Source of the DNA: Nemertoderma westbladi
Taxonomy: Eukaryota > Xenacoelomorpha > Nemertodermatida > Nemertodermatidae
Assembly: GCA_032718475.1 (NCBI GenBank)
Contig: JAUCBJ010002007.1
Coordinates: 58,835 to 122,834, forward strand
Length of the DNA: 64,000 nucleotides
Direction of reading: 5' to 3'
The notes under the pieces were generated by a model. The model did no database searches, had not been told where the DNA came from, and saw only the letters and a list, made by a program, of their open reading frames with translations. Shown piece after piece: positions 40,695-51,608 of this stretch; positions within the stretch are counted from its first letter, which is position 1, and each line of letters opens with the position of its first letter. Position numbers and translations under genes: made by a program.

Positions 40695-43079
40695 TTAGTC
40701 GTCTTTACGTATACGTAGATTTGGACATCGACTTCTATCCTCCTGAACCACCTGTAAGACATCCTGGTAGTGGGATTCGGATTTTGAACTTTCCAGGAAG
40801 TCTGTACTAAGCTTAACTCCAAGCTCTGCACTGTCATTTATGACATTAAGTTTTGAAGCTCTTCCCTTAGCTTCATTGTAACCAAATGTAGACTTCCAAG
40901 CTTCAACACCTGTCGTAAGAAACTGAGAGTCAACTTCGAGTAAGTTAAAGGTGAACCAAGAGTCAATATCAATAAGATCGGCCAGTGTGGTATTTGGAGT
41001 AATTGGGATTCCAAATTTTGGTTTTCCATATCCTGTACCAAATCGATTTCCTGGAGCTATAACTGGGACATCAGGTTTTATGGCAATGAGCCTCTTCGCT
41101 ACATCCTGTAGAGCACATTCTGGAGCCTTAGAGCTAAACACAGATAGAGCCGCCATTTCTGGATGCAGATACCACTGGTGTCGGGATAATGCTTTTATAG
41201 CACTCTCAGCAACTGGTGGATCAACTTCTCTGTACTGAAACAGCTTCTTATATAATTGCAAATCATACCAAGTAGCATTGACAACAGAGTCACAAGTCAG
41301 CCACCATTCAGAATAGATTAGAGTTGCAAAGGTTACAAATCTTCTCAGCTTTGCCAGTTGTTGATCTGAACATATAGTTCCCTTTGGCAACTGGGTAATC
41401 TGGGACTCTAATAACACCATCTTAACAGAATACAACAATTTCGACATCCATCTTGCTTTGCTAATGGCACCAGGTCTACTAAAATCAAACTCAATATTTT
41501 CATCCAGGTACATTAAAGATAACTGTGTAAACTCCAGGTAGTCTTTCCGTTTGAATGGTAACTTTGCCTTTAAAACTGGTTTCACCTCTTCAATCCATCC
41601 TTTCATCTTGGATTGTGAATCTTCACTGAACTCACTCAACTGAATCTTCTTCCGTATTGTGTTGTCATTATAGGGTAGAAGTTTATAATTATCTCGAAAC
41701 TTTGTAAATATCCCAATTTCTGGAGATTTAGACACCTCAACTTTAAGGTCATTGAAAACCTGGGTAAGAATGACTTCTCCGATGTGATGGCGACAACCAG
41801 ACCATAGTAGTGGACGTTGAAGACCCTGCTGCATCGACACACATGCTGCTGTGACATGCCCAGTGTTGGCTGAAGTGGTGTCAAATACCATATTACAAAC
41901 TGAATCAGCACACTTCCAATCTTGCAGCAGATTTGTGGTCAATCGGCTAATGATATCACCTGCGTGTTGATCTGTACCTGGCTCATAGTTTGGGACACCC
42001 AAGACCTTCACATTGTCGTGGTTTCCAACTGCTACTACGAGACGTTCATGTTTTTTACGGTCATCAGTCAGTGTTGGTACCAATTTCGAGTCCCAATGTA
42101 AAGATGCAAAATTAGGTGCCTTCCATGACTCCTTTGTATTTTTTGCTATTGAAGTAGCTACTTCACGTCTTGCTCTATCAGCTGTTGCATATGACCTGGC
42201 AACATTAGAAACATCACCACCTATTTCTTTGATGATTTCCTCAGTGAATGCTGCTTGAACAGCAGGACTAATTTTAGCTCGAGTTGCTAAGGACACCAGG
42301 TTAGGTCTCTTAAGGATATCTTTAGGAACTGGTGTAGATATTTGTCCACTTTCACCTCGCCTTGGTGTTTTATGGCGTGGTTGAAACGTCGCATCAGCAT
42401 CACTGTCATCATCAAATTCACTGGTATTGGAACTACAGTCAGTAAACTCCATAACATCTTCAATTTCTTTCTGCTCATCTCTCACCTTCTCACGTCGTTT
42501 TGTTTCGTTAGCCATGCGCACAAATTTACGTTTCACTTTGTATTGTAGGCACTTGTCATTTCCCCCAAATGTTGCCTTCCTGTCTGTCTTCATTGAATGT
42601 AGAAACTTCCGATCTTCATCTATTGCCAGCAGTTTCTCAACATCTGTTGGCCATAACTGAAATGTCTTACTTAGTTCTTCTTTCATTTCTTTTACTTTAT
42701 TCAGCACAGTTGTTGATGACCGGCGGTTGACTGGATATCTTCTCAACTTAAGATTCTCATTAGCAAGTTTCACTATTTTCTGGCAGGCTTTATTCGATTT
42801 TATCATTGGGATGTTACCCTTTTCATAAAAAGGAAGTATCTTTACCAGAACGAGTTTAGCAGTTTCATACAGTGTTTGATGAGAAGAACTGCATTCCTCT
42901 TTATGATACAAGAAACATCTAAGAACTTGTTCTGATGTAGGTAGCCTGATTCCTTTTATTTCTGCATCACTTTGAGTTATGCCTTTCCCAAGACCAAATA
43001 TCTCAGTAGATTTCCTTGTGGCTGGTGATTTATCATATGATGAGGAAGTGGATTGCACTGGTTCCTCAATTTCACTCAT
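40695..43079 (-). CDS. Unclassified RNase H-fold transposase-like protein, intact
   Basis: The likely start is the ATG at 43079 (MSEIEEPVQSTSSSYD), giving 794 residues in one uninterrupted exon; 35 further open codons upstream look like leader. The first 240 residues are mixed charged helices, then an acidic patch (EFDDDSDADATF). The central part has the layout of RNase H-like transposases: HWDSK (D330), VFDTTSANTGH (D400), a C-x2-H motif in SGCRHHIGE (C429, H432) and ARWMSK (about 542) as in hAT-type enzymes. The closing Glu or Asp is not certain. The family is one of the uncharacterised multi-copy proteins of invertebrates and I cannot assign a superfamily. No terminal inverted repeats were found nearby. 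It may be an autonomous transposon or a domesticated gene. Confidence 0.6.
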   Translation of the reverse strand: MSEIEEPVQSTSSSYDKSPATRKSTEIFGLGKGITQSDAEIKGIRLPTSEQVLRCFLYHKEECSSSHQTLYETAKLVLVKILPFYEKGNIPMIKSNKACQKIVKLANENLKLRRYPVNRRSSTTVLNKVKEMKEELSKTFQLWPTDVEKLLAIDEDRKFLHSMKTDRKATFGGNDKCLQYKVKRKFVRMANETKRREKVRDEQKEIEDVMEFTDCSSNTSEFDDDSDADATFQPRHKTPRRGESGQISTPVPKDILKRPNLVSLATRAKISPAVQAAFTEEIIKEIGGDVSNVARSYATADRARREVATSIAKNTKESWKAPNFASLHWDSKLVPTLTDDRKKHERLVVAVGNHDNVKVLGVPNYEPGTDQHAGDIISRLTTNLLQDWKCADSVCNMVFDTTSANTGHVTAACVSMQQGLQRPLLWSGCRHHIGEVILTQVFNDLKVEVSKSPEIGIFTKFRDNYKLLPYNDNTIRKKIQLSEFSEDSQSKMKGWIEEVKPVLKAKLPFKRKDYLEFTQLSLMYLDENIEFDFSRPGAISKARWMSKLLYSVKMVLLESQITQLPKGTICSDQQLAKLRRFVTFATLIYSEWWLTCDSVVNATWYDLQLYKKLFQYREVDPPVAESAIKALSRHQWYLHPEMAALSVFSSKAPECALQDVAKRLIAIKPDVPVIAPGNRFGTGYGKPKFGIPITPNTTLADLIDIDSWFTFNLLEVDSQFLTTGVEAWKSTFGYNEAKGRASKLNVINDSAELGVKLSTDFLESSKSESHYQDVLQVVQEDRSRCPNLRIRKDD

Positions 43080-43199
43080 AGTTAATATATACCAGTATAT
43101 ATAGTTAATTTTAACAATATAAATAAAGAAAAAATCAGTCAAGGTAGGCCTAACCCCTAAATATAGGTAATTCCGATTTGACAAGAGTTTAGGCTTTTA

Positions 43200-43860
43200 A
43201 ATTCTGTAGTTTGATCACTTTAACCTACCTAATCTGGCCTGCAAGGTGTCAACATGATGTGATGCTGGCTAGCTAGCTGTGGCTGGTGCAAGTCAACATT
43301 CTAAAATATTACTCTGTCTGATAATAGGTAGGCCTATCATATCTATTGCAGTAGGCTATTGTAGTCAGTCAGGTCAAGTTTGTCAAGTAGTTAATCGATG
43401 AATATAACAAATGTAGCATACTGGTTAGGCCTAACCGGTAACCTACTGTAAGCAACAGTTGTCATGTTATCTGCACTGCCTACAGATATAATAGGCAGAT
43501 AGGTGACGCAACTCCATATGGTTGGATGTTACAGACCCTTTAGCCGATTAAATCTAACGCTAGAGGTTCCGCCAAATAAGTGGTAGCTTTGAGGTCACTG
43601 TTGTCCCTCTAGATAGCAATATTTTTTGGTGAAAATTGGTTTCAGGCACTCTTTTTGCAATTGGAACAAAATGTGACTAGGTACAACTGAAGATAATACA
43701 TTTGAAATTTTCATATTAATTTTGATGCACCCTAGTGGTGGGTGGGCCGTAATTGTGAAACCCCCAAGAGGGTGGACTGTAACTGGGGTGTTCACCAGAA
43801 TTGAGACAACAGCCATGCCTATTGCACTTGTCCAGGATACAGAAAACCATAACTTCCAGA
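43200..43860. other. No gene recognised
   Basis: A 90-codon minus frame at 43595-43867 carries no motif. TAGGCCTA words occur at 43329 and 43426. Confidence 0.4.
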
Positions 43861-43864
43861 TTTT

Positions 43865-43952
43865 CATATAAATGATATTTTATTGTGTATATATTTTATA
43901 TATTTAATCATATAAATGATATTTTATTGTATATATATTTTATATATTTAAT
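43865..43952. repeat. Two 44-bp AT-rich tandem copies
   Basis: CATATAAATGATATTTTATT starts both copies, with a single difference inside. This is a very recent local duplication. Confidence 0.8.
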
Positions 43953-44150
43953 TTGTGACCTACTATTTCGGTTTTAACCATGTTTTATGGTATATGCCAT
44001 ATATTGGTGAAAATTAAATATACATATCATTTCATCAACAGATTGTCCTAAAATTAATCATTGTTTGAGCTGATTGAGGCAGGAACTGTATCACCAAAAA
44101 ATTAAACAAATTACCAATTGTCCTGCACCATAATACTGCCCCTTTATATG

Positions 44151-44722
44151 CAGTGCCGGATTAAGACTCTGGTGGCCCTAAGGCACATTTTAGTAATTTC
44201 CAAAAGGGGCCCGAAAATTGATATTTTTTCGCAAACCATTTCAAAAGAAAAAGCTGCTAAAAATAACTGAAATTGTTGCAGTATGTCCGCGTCCGGGCTA
44301 TATTTTGGGAATCTAATATTTTGTGATAGACAAAGTGTAGATAAAATTAAAAAAGTATAAAAAAAATAAAAAGTATCATTAAAATTAAATTGAAAAGAAA
44401 AGAAAATGCAATTAAATTCTCCATGGCTGCATGGTTCATAATTAGCACTTTAAAGTTTTACTGCCCATGTTTTTTCCCTGCCATCAGGTCTCGAACTAAT
44501 AACACAGCACCCACCTTTCGGTCGACTGAGCTAGAATTTTGCACTTTCTATCACAAATTTAGGGATAGAAAGTAGTCGAAAGATGCACTTTCTTGCTATG
44601 TTTTCTACAAATTTTAGAAAATATTTTTTTCACAGGAATGACTCTTTGAGAAAAAAATGGCCCGTATTTTCGGCTGGCCCTAAGGCACGTGCCTTATATG
44701 CCTTAAGGTTAATCCGGCACTG
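44151..44722. mobile_element. hAT-type MITE, 572 bp
   Basis: The ends CAGTGCCGGATTAA (44151) and its inverted copy (ending at 44722) are flanked by a perfect 8-bp duplication TTTATATG (44143-44150 and 44723-44730), the hAT signature. Inner subterminal GGCCCTAAGGCAC words also mirror each other. No transposase is encoded. A tRNA-like segment lies inside. Confidence 0.92.
44485..44540 (-). other. tRNA-like segment inside the hAT MITE
   Basis: On the minus strand an A-box match TAGCTCAGTCG (44523-44533) and a B-box match AGTTCGAGACC (44487-44497) are separated by 25 bases, close to tRNA spacing. The cloverleaf stems are poor. This may be a captured SINE or tRNA relic. Confidence 0.45.
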
Positions 44723-44730
44723 TTTATATG

Positions 44731-45650
44731 GCACAACTACTGTAGTAGTCAGGGTTGTTAAGTCAATTGAATGTTTCCTACCTTAGGAATGCGAGAACTG
44801 TGAAGTCAACTCAGTTCCAGAGTAATTGTATGGTCACCACCACCAATACTGTTTTATGGTAGAGACAACACTGATAGTGCTTGTACAATAGGGCAGGTCG
44901 AAAAAACATTTTTTTTTTTTTCCCAATTGAATCGGCTGGGGCTGGGTGTGCAAAAGTGGCCAAATGGTCTTAAAACAATAAGCACGTTTTTTTTAATTTG
45001 GCTTACATACCAGCCGCAATAACACACAAACGGAAAATTTCGAAAACGGTGTGAAATTTCCACAAATTAACAAAAAATAATAAGTTTTATTTTAGCATTG
45101 GCTGGCCATGCAAAGATGACTTTTAAATGATTTAAAAATAACACAAAACAAAAAAATATTCAATTTAATTTTCAGCAACACCTGCCGCAATTGCGCACAA
45201 ATTGTGCTAAATTTATAAAACGTGATATGGAATGTGATGTCTTTGTTCTTTATCCAACAACCAACAGGTCAAAATTTCCAGAAATTTAACAATAGCGCTC
45301 CATCAGAGACCCAGTGCCAAACAACAAAGTAAATGTGAACCACATGTATAAAAGTTTGTGAGAAAGAACTTAAGGAATATGTGTGGTATATTTGCACTCT
45401 TGTCATATTTTTCTGTAACGCCAATGGCCCCATTCTTTCCCTATAAAAAAGGGCATTTTCGTTTAACAGACAATAATTGCTGATTTGGGCACTTCTCATG
45501 GTTGTATCACCTCAATTTTGGGCATATTGAAACCGCAATATTCGATTTAGTGAGGGCAAATGTTCAGTAACCTATAGAATAAGTAGAACATTGCATTTAA
45601 GTCTTATATGCCTATAACCATATATAATATTATGTATGTAGATGACAGAA
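44731..45650. other. No gene recognised
   Basis: Short frames only. Two decayed sections (about 44930-45070 and 45070-45230) share words such as CCGCAATAACACACAAA and CCGCAATTGCGCACAAA, suggesting an old duplication. Confidence 0.4.
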
Positions 45651-45654
45651 TCAT

Positions 45655-46595
45655 GGTCATTTGTGACAGAATTTAAGTCATAACTGCATTTCCAAATGCC
45701 CCACCTAATATGTGAATTTATAGGTGATAGGCGATCTTTTAATGCTTTGTTAACGTCACTGGTTGAATCAGGGTAAACCGCAGTTGAATATATCAGGAAG
45801 CTACCGGTATTTGTTTTTATGCTGTTTTACAACATGTAAAACTGTGTTTACAACAAGTGTTTTACACTTGTTGATGTCTGTCACTGGAAGCATCAGCAAT
45901 ATGCAAATCTCTTTCTATTATTGGATTTACTTAAACTCATTTTATCACTTATTTAGGCCCTGAGGTACAGTAGTACTGTACTGAGTACACCCAGTGTGTG
46001 AGTATTACCACAGGTATGCCACTAAGTTTCTGATATAGCTGCACCGTTCAGTTGTTTAACTGAATAATGCCATAGGCCGTTCAGCATGATCCATGATAGT
46101 GTGAAAGAGCCCATTACCTTTTGCCTACAGCAGTAACCAGTAACAGAACCTACCGCTACTATGAACTCTACTACTAGGATCGGCATGCTGCATTGCAGCT
46201 GCATTTTTAAGAATGCTGTGCCGGCTTGTCAACAAAATTGCACCGCCACAACTCCCTATCACCCATGACATTTGCTAGATCATCCGCATCTTTAAGGCCA
46301 GTGTCCTTTAAGATGCGTCTCAAGAAAGTCATGGGCTGTCCACCATGCTTATTCACTCCATGAGGCTGCCAAAGTACAAGATTATGCACTGGCTGGTCCT
46401 CACGGCGAAAGCAATGTCCTGCAACTATGAACTCACAGACAGTCAGACTACACCAAATACAGAAATATTGACATATTGTCTTATTGTGGATTGAAGTAGG
46501 GTCTAAGTGTAAAACTGTTATAAGCTGATCTGGTAGTAATAGGCTGATAGGTCTACAGGTATACGCCTACCTGCGACCTAAATACTGGTACATAC
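45655..46595. repeat. Dispersed repeat, copy B
   Basis: This is homologous to 28475-29165 over its length, but interrupted by a 255-bp LINE insertion (46169-46423). Aside from that and a short extra stretch near 46040-46070, the order of segments is the same. Confidence 0.85.
46169..46423 (-). mobile_element. 5'-truncated LINE insertion with 11-bp target duplication
   Basis: ACTATGAACTC occurs on both sides (46158-46168 and 46424-46434). The paralogous repeat at 29.0 kb has a single CCATGAACTC there, i.e. the empty site. On minus the insert encodes the last residues of a LINE protein (RREDQPVHNLVLWQPHGV, RRILKDTGLKDADDLAN, DRELWRCNFV), stopping at 46207 and followed by a short 3' tail. Confidence 0.85.
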
Positions 46596-46599
46596 AGTC

Positions 46600-48290
46600 T
46601 TGTTCACAATTAAAATCCATTCTTCAATCTCCATCAATCTCAGTCAATCTAGTCCCATAGAAAAATAATAGTTAGATTGATGAAATTGAACCTACTTTCA
46701 ACTTCTTCAATCCAGACTTTCTGTCTAGATTGATCAGATTTAACGGATTGAAAATGTAGAGCCGAAGTATCCCTCTGTGCAGAGATGCCATGGTTAGTAG
46801 GGCAGGCTTATCCATACCTAAAGGAATAAAGAGCAGGGCGGCTAGGCGGGTAGACTAAGCTCAAAGAGCAGGGCGGCTACTTCAAACATCTATAGGCCAG
46901 GCTACTATTGGAATCCCGCAGAGCTTGAGAGTGATTGACAGGCACAGTAACAATACAGATGGTGTATGGTGACTTTCTGAATTGCAGTTTCAGTACACCT
47001 GCCGTCTGCAGAAGTTATTGTCCAATTTCTCCTTTCCACTCCAACTCCATAAGTCAACATGGCATGGCCTTGTGTAACAATGCCACTAATGAAATGGGCC
47101 GCACTTTTGCCGCCTAGTTGAATTAATGTGCTGCCCTTCCCTGTCAAGCCAGGAATGCCTTTATAAATTTAATCAAGCTACAGTCATACTGATAAATATT
47201 TTCCACTTTATATAAATAAACAAATTTAAAAGCAGAATCAATATTCTTAATTTTCTGAAACTAAAGAAACCGAATGTCCTAACATTCGTTTCTCAGTTAG
47301 TTTAACGGTTATGTCCTTGTCGTCCAAACCTTTGTTACTTTGTTTAACCGCTATATTCCACCACATTCGTTATATAGACTTGAGGCACCTCCGCAGGGCT
47401 AATTAGATTGCAGGGAGTAGGAAATGCCCCCCCCCCCCCCCCGCGTTTGGCCGCCACGTGCAGTAGGCCCGGACATGCCATGGCCATGGTGGTTAATACA
47501 TCGTATTCTACGTACCTATTGAATGTCTAGAAATCGCCGTGTAGACTGCACAAACTGTGTAACGAGTTAACGAGTATCATAATAACCCCCTTGCTTAGTT
47601 AGACAATAGCCTATGCAGCAAGAGGGAATTGATAAGTACAGTAGTAACGTTTTCTGTGGGCCGCATACCCGCATGTATAGATAGAGAGATGTGAGTGTAG
47701 GAAGTAAAGTTAGGCATGGGCGGGGGCGGTTACATTAGGTAGGTTAAATATAATTTTCACTCAGCGCAGTTCGCACTAAAGCGTCTATCGATTATGTTGC
47801 CATTTTTTGTTACTTGTCGTTTCCCACCCTCCGCTCCCTTGCAATCAATATTAAAACAGACCCCTGCGGCAGCGCCCCTGCGAATGTTTGATAGATTGAT
47901 TGTTACCTATAAATAATATTCAAACAAAAAAATAATTGTTCTTGTTCATAATTAATTATATTTATGGAATGATCTCTTTATTAGCTAGACCAAAATGTAA
48001 TCATAGTGAGTAAAACATTTAATTTGTAACAGTTATAAATAATTATGCTTACTACATGTACTTTATTTGCTTGCAACTGCCCCAGAATTATCTGATCCCT
48101 GCAATAATCGCACAGTTCTCCAGTCAATAATAATTAAGAATCTCTAAAAAAAAACCCACCACCAGAACAACCTATCAAATGCAATAAATAACAGACAGAC
48201 AATTAAAATTTGATGTGGGAAATTTAAACTGTAAAACATATCGTCCAACCTATACACCTACAACTACACCCAACCAACCGACCAGCCACC
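46600..48290. other. No gene recognised
   Basis: Only short frames, a C run at 47427-47442 and AT-rich stretches. GCAGCGCCCCTGCG near 47870 resembles a hAT end, but no partner was found. Confidence 0.4.
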
Positions 48291-48293
48291 TGG

Positions 48294-49053
48294 CTACGGC
48301 TGTGAAGGTAGGCCGGCCCCATCCTCCTGTCCCAGGCCGCTGCGCCACTTGGTGCGCCACCCGCGCAGGCAGTGGGAGGTCCCACGGATAACCGCAAACA
48401 GTACTTGCGAGTGTACCCAACCCATGACGGACGAGTAAGGCTTACCCCACGAGCGGTGCAATCTGTCCACGATTATCCGCAGGAATCTGTTCGCCTGCGG
48501 GGCCAACACACCATCGCAGGAAACCACGAAAGGCGAGAAGTCTCTACGACAAGCGGTTACTGCGGCTAAATAAAGCCGTTTCTTCTCGTCTTCCGCGGAT
48601 TCCAACATGGACATGGAGGCGCGGTTAACGTACGACCCGGCGTCAAGTTTGGTTGATCGAATACCAAACAACGCCTGAGCCTGTATGTTAAACGCGCCCC
48701 ACACCCCCACGTCACACCGCAGCCCAGCCACGTCTCCCCCCTCCAGCTGCTCCCGCACCACGGGCTCCAACTTGGCATTGCGTGGCCCGAACGCGAGCGC
48801 AGCGAGATCGCCAAAGGTGTCCTGCAATTCGTTGGGACGTTGGATCACGAGGCCGCCCTTCTTGCAGTTCAACCCATGGTTCAGGTCGAACGCAGCCCCA
48901 CACCCATCACAACGGCTCAGCACTCCCAGGAGGGGTCTACCGTACCGCACTGCCAGACCGTCACGGAACTCCTGTGGAGACAGGTCGTAATGGTGTTCAG
49001 TCAGTGGGAGATTCGACGTCCAGCTGCCGGTTTTAAACTTAGTTTTAAACTTT
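48294..49053 (-). pseudogene. Retroelement C-terminal zinc-finger plus endonuclease-like domain
   Basis: Starting about 49053 the frame reads NLPLTEHHYDLSPQEFRDGL, AVRYGRPLLGVLSRCDGCGA. A C-x2-C-x7-H-x3-C finger follows (CDGCG...LNHGLNC), then KKGGLVIQRPNELQDTFGDL, then RCDVGV and the conserved end AEDEKKRLYLAAV...GWVHSQVLFAVIRGTSHCLRGWR. This is the usual end of a large non-LTR retroelement group, where a CCHC finger precedes a restriction-like nuclease. The frame is open to a stop at 48294, but the reverse transcriptase is missing, so it is a 5'-truncated copy. Confidence 0.7.
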
Positions 49054-49090
49054 TAAACCAACGGCTCTATTTTGGGGAGCCAAGGTAATT

Positions 49091-49247
49091 ATGTTTTATA
49101 TATAAAAGGAGCCCACTCCTTTGGAAATAAGCTGCAAAGCTTTAGGGGTAATCCTATATGTTATGTTGGTATATACCTATACAATGTTTGGTGTATTTGT
49201 TGGGGGTTTGTACATAATATATAAATAAATCTATCTATCTATATCTG
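49091..49247 (+). repeat. Probable LINE 3' tail ending in a TCTA repeat
   Basis: A non-coding stretch (GGAGCCCACTCCTTTGGAAA...) ends in AATATATAAATAAA and (TCTA)n at 49232-49247. This resembles the 3' UTR of CR1/RTE-like LINEs that end in short tandem tails. Confidence 0.35.
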
Positions 49248-49381
49248 AAGAGAAACTTAATGACGATGAGTTATATCAATCTGTGACTGAATATTATGCT
49301 TCTACTGGTTTCCATACACTAAGGTTTTATATATGGAGTTCCCCTTTGTGAATCATAGCACTGAACTGAATGATAATAATA

Positions 49382-49648
49382 CTTATTTCTAATACAGGTA
49401 CTGTTAGTCCAAGTAATGCTGATAATAATTATATCGCTGGCGAAATTCCTATTGCTGTGGAAAACTCTGGCAGCAATAACGTTATTGAAGTTCCTACACT
49501 TGATGTTGTTGATTCGAGATATGTACTTCGCCCTCGAACCACTGTAAGAGCACCACATAGATTTGGATATTATGATAGTGGTAGCGATGCCATTGAAGAA
49601 GGTGAAGGAGAAGTTTATGAGTTCAGTTCCAGTACCGCAAACACATGA
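49382..49648 (+). other. Unidentified ORF
   Basis: An open frame of about 90 codons includes SRYVLRPRTTVRAPHRFGYY, reminiscent of the basic linker before the reverse transcriptase in LTR retrotransposons, then an acidic Ser-rich end. No domain can be named. Confidence 0.25.
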
Positions 49649-50547
49649 CTATTTTATTAATATATTTCCCAACATTAAATCCATTATGGATATCTACGTA
49701 AGTAAATAAGGCTACTGTGCTGTCTGTGATGAGCCTGCTGTCATTGGCAATCCCAAACGATGCGAATGAAAATCAGTCTGAGATATTTACAACAGTTTGT
49801 TCGTGCCCAAAGTGAAGTTAGCATTCAGCAGTTTCTACTATTTGTAACCGGTTCTGACATAATTAATGTGGAGAAAATTGACATAATGTTTATGAAGCCA
49901 GATGATGCCGGGAGCGATGCCCAGTCGCCCATACCTGTGGACCAGTTCTAGAACTACCATCAATGTACAAGGTGACAGACATCTGCAACAGGAATTCGAA
50001 TCAATAATTAACAACCCCAAAACTTTGCTTTTCAATATTGTGTAATTGTCATATGTTGTTATTTTAGTAGAATTAGTAGTTTTCGCGTTATTGTTTGTGT
50101 TATAGTTTTTTTTTATTATGCTGCAACAGTCGTGGCTATCTCTTATTCCATTTATTAGAAATATCAAAGTTTAAACGTTTAGATTATTAACTTCTTTTGA
50201 TTTAAATTTCAGTTAACCATGGGGTGGATGGGAGATAATTTTGGCCGTGGGGCCATTGAACAAAAATATATACAATTAATTATATATAAACTAAAATATA
50301 TAGTTTTACTGAACATGGAACTACTGAACACGATGTAGGTTGGATAGATGGATTTCCTTGATAGGCAACTTATAATAATTGTATAAAATCGGCTGTGCAA
50401 TGTGCATCCATAGTGGATAATTTCATTGGAAAGGACCTATCTCATATATTGCAGTTCCAATTTCGATACTGGCAAATCCAAAGAAGGGTCTAGTTTCCCA
50501 TAATCATAAGGATTATAATAAAGTACATCAGTTATTCCTCCTGGAAA

Positions 50548-51009
50548 TTATATTTTCCTATTCTTTTGCATGCGGTGTATATACCATGTCAATACAAAAC
50601 TATCCAATTCATCTTGGATGATCCTAAAAAAAACTTGAACGTTTAGTTTATCTATTGTGTTATATATGCCACTATCGACCATGCCTTGAAATATATCCAT
50701 CAGTTCTTGCACAGTATTAGCTCTGAGGTCTCGCCATAACCTTTCAATGCGAATATTATAGACTGAGCTGCCAATTATCACTGGGGTATCTCTTCGCCAG
50801 TCGTCACACAATAATCTGAGTTTTTTGTGTACACGTATAATATCGACATTTTCTGTGCCAGCATCGACTAGAATAAGGTTAGGCAGACGCTTAATGCAAA
50901 GCAATAGATCAAAATAAGCATATATATCTAGCTACCTTGGGATTATTGTTAGTAGGTAACACTTTTAACCAAAATACTTTACGAGAGAACCCATCGATGG
51001 CACCTAGTC
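50548..51009 (-). pseudogene. Integrase-like DDE transposase fragment
   Basis: Sense translation gives LGAIDGFSRKVFWLKVLPTN (first Asp), then after a frame change near 50925 LPNLILVDAGTENV (second Asp) and SSVYNIRIERLWRDLRA (Glu). This order is that of the retroviral-type integrase core found in eukaryotic cut-and-paste elements of the IS3EU/Ginger type. It is truncated on both sides and frameshifted. Confidence 0.6.
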
Positions 51010-51538
51010 AGATCGAATTGACTTTTAAATACAGTATAATATTAATATAATATATTAGTAAAAAAGTAAAAAAAATTTTCTTAGATTTTTTTTACCGAAA
51101 GTAAAAAAAAGAGGTACGATAAATAACTGCCATTAAAAACATAAAATTAAGTAATTAAACAATAAACGAGAGTTAAGAATAAGTTACATTTTCTTTTCAA
51201 AAAAAAAATATTTTTTTCATATTTTTTTATTGGCAGGACTGGTGTAAACATTGAAATGAAAAAAGTTTCTTGGATCAATACAAGGATAATGTCAATACTA
51301 TTATTTATAAAATATTGTATTTGCAAATTAATTAGGCACTCAAAATGCCATATATCGGCTTAAATTACATTTTGCTGTAAATCCTTCAAATTAGTTTCTT
51401 AGAATTGCTTTGGGAACATCTGTACCAAATTTCATGAAAACACACTATGTCGAAATCGAAAATGGCGTGCATATTCGGATTCAGCACACCAAAATGTACC
51501 TAAATAGTATATTTTATTTTATTATTTTATTTTATAGT

Positions 51539-51601
51539 ACTTTTTTTATTTGTCTGTCATACTTACACAAAGTGTAGGTATGACAGACAGATAAAAAAAG
51601 T
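51539..51601. repeat. 63-bp hairpin
   Basis: ACTTTTTTTATTTGTCTGTC at the left is matched inverted at the right (GACAGACAGATAAAAAAAGT), with a 4-base loop. It lies immediately beside the TTAA of the miniature piggyBac and may be a separate tiny MITE. Confidence 0.7.
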
Positions 51602-51608
51602 CAGTTAA

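Noticed and set aside
47427-47442. C run as an element end
   Set aside because: No inverted partner or target duplication could be found.
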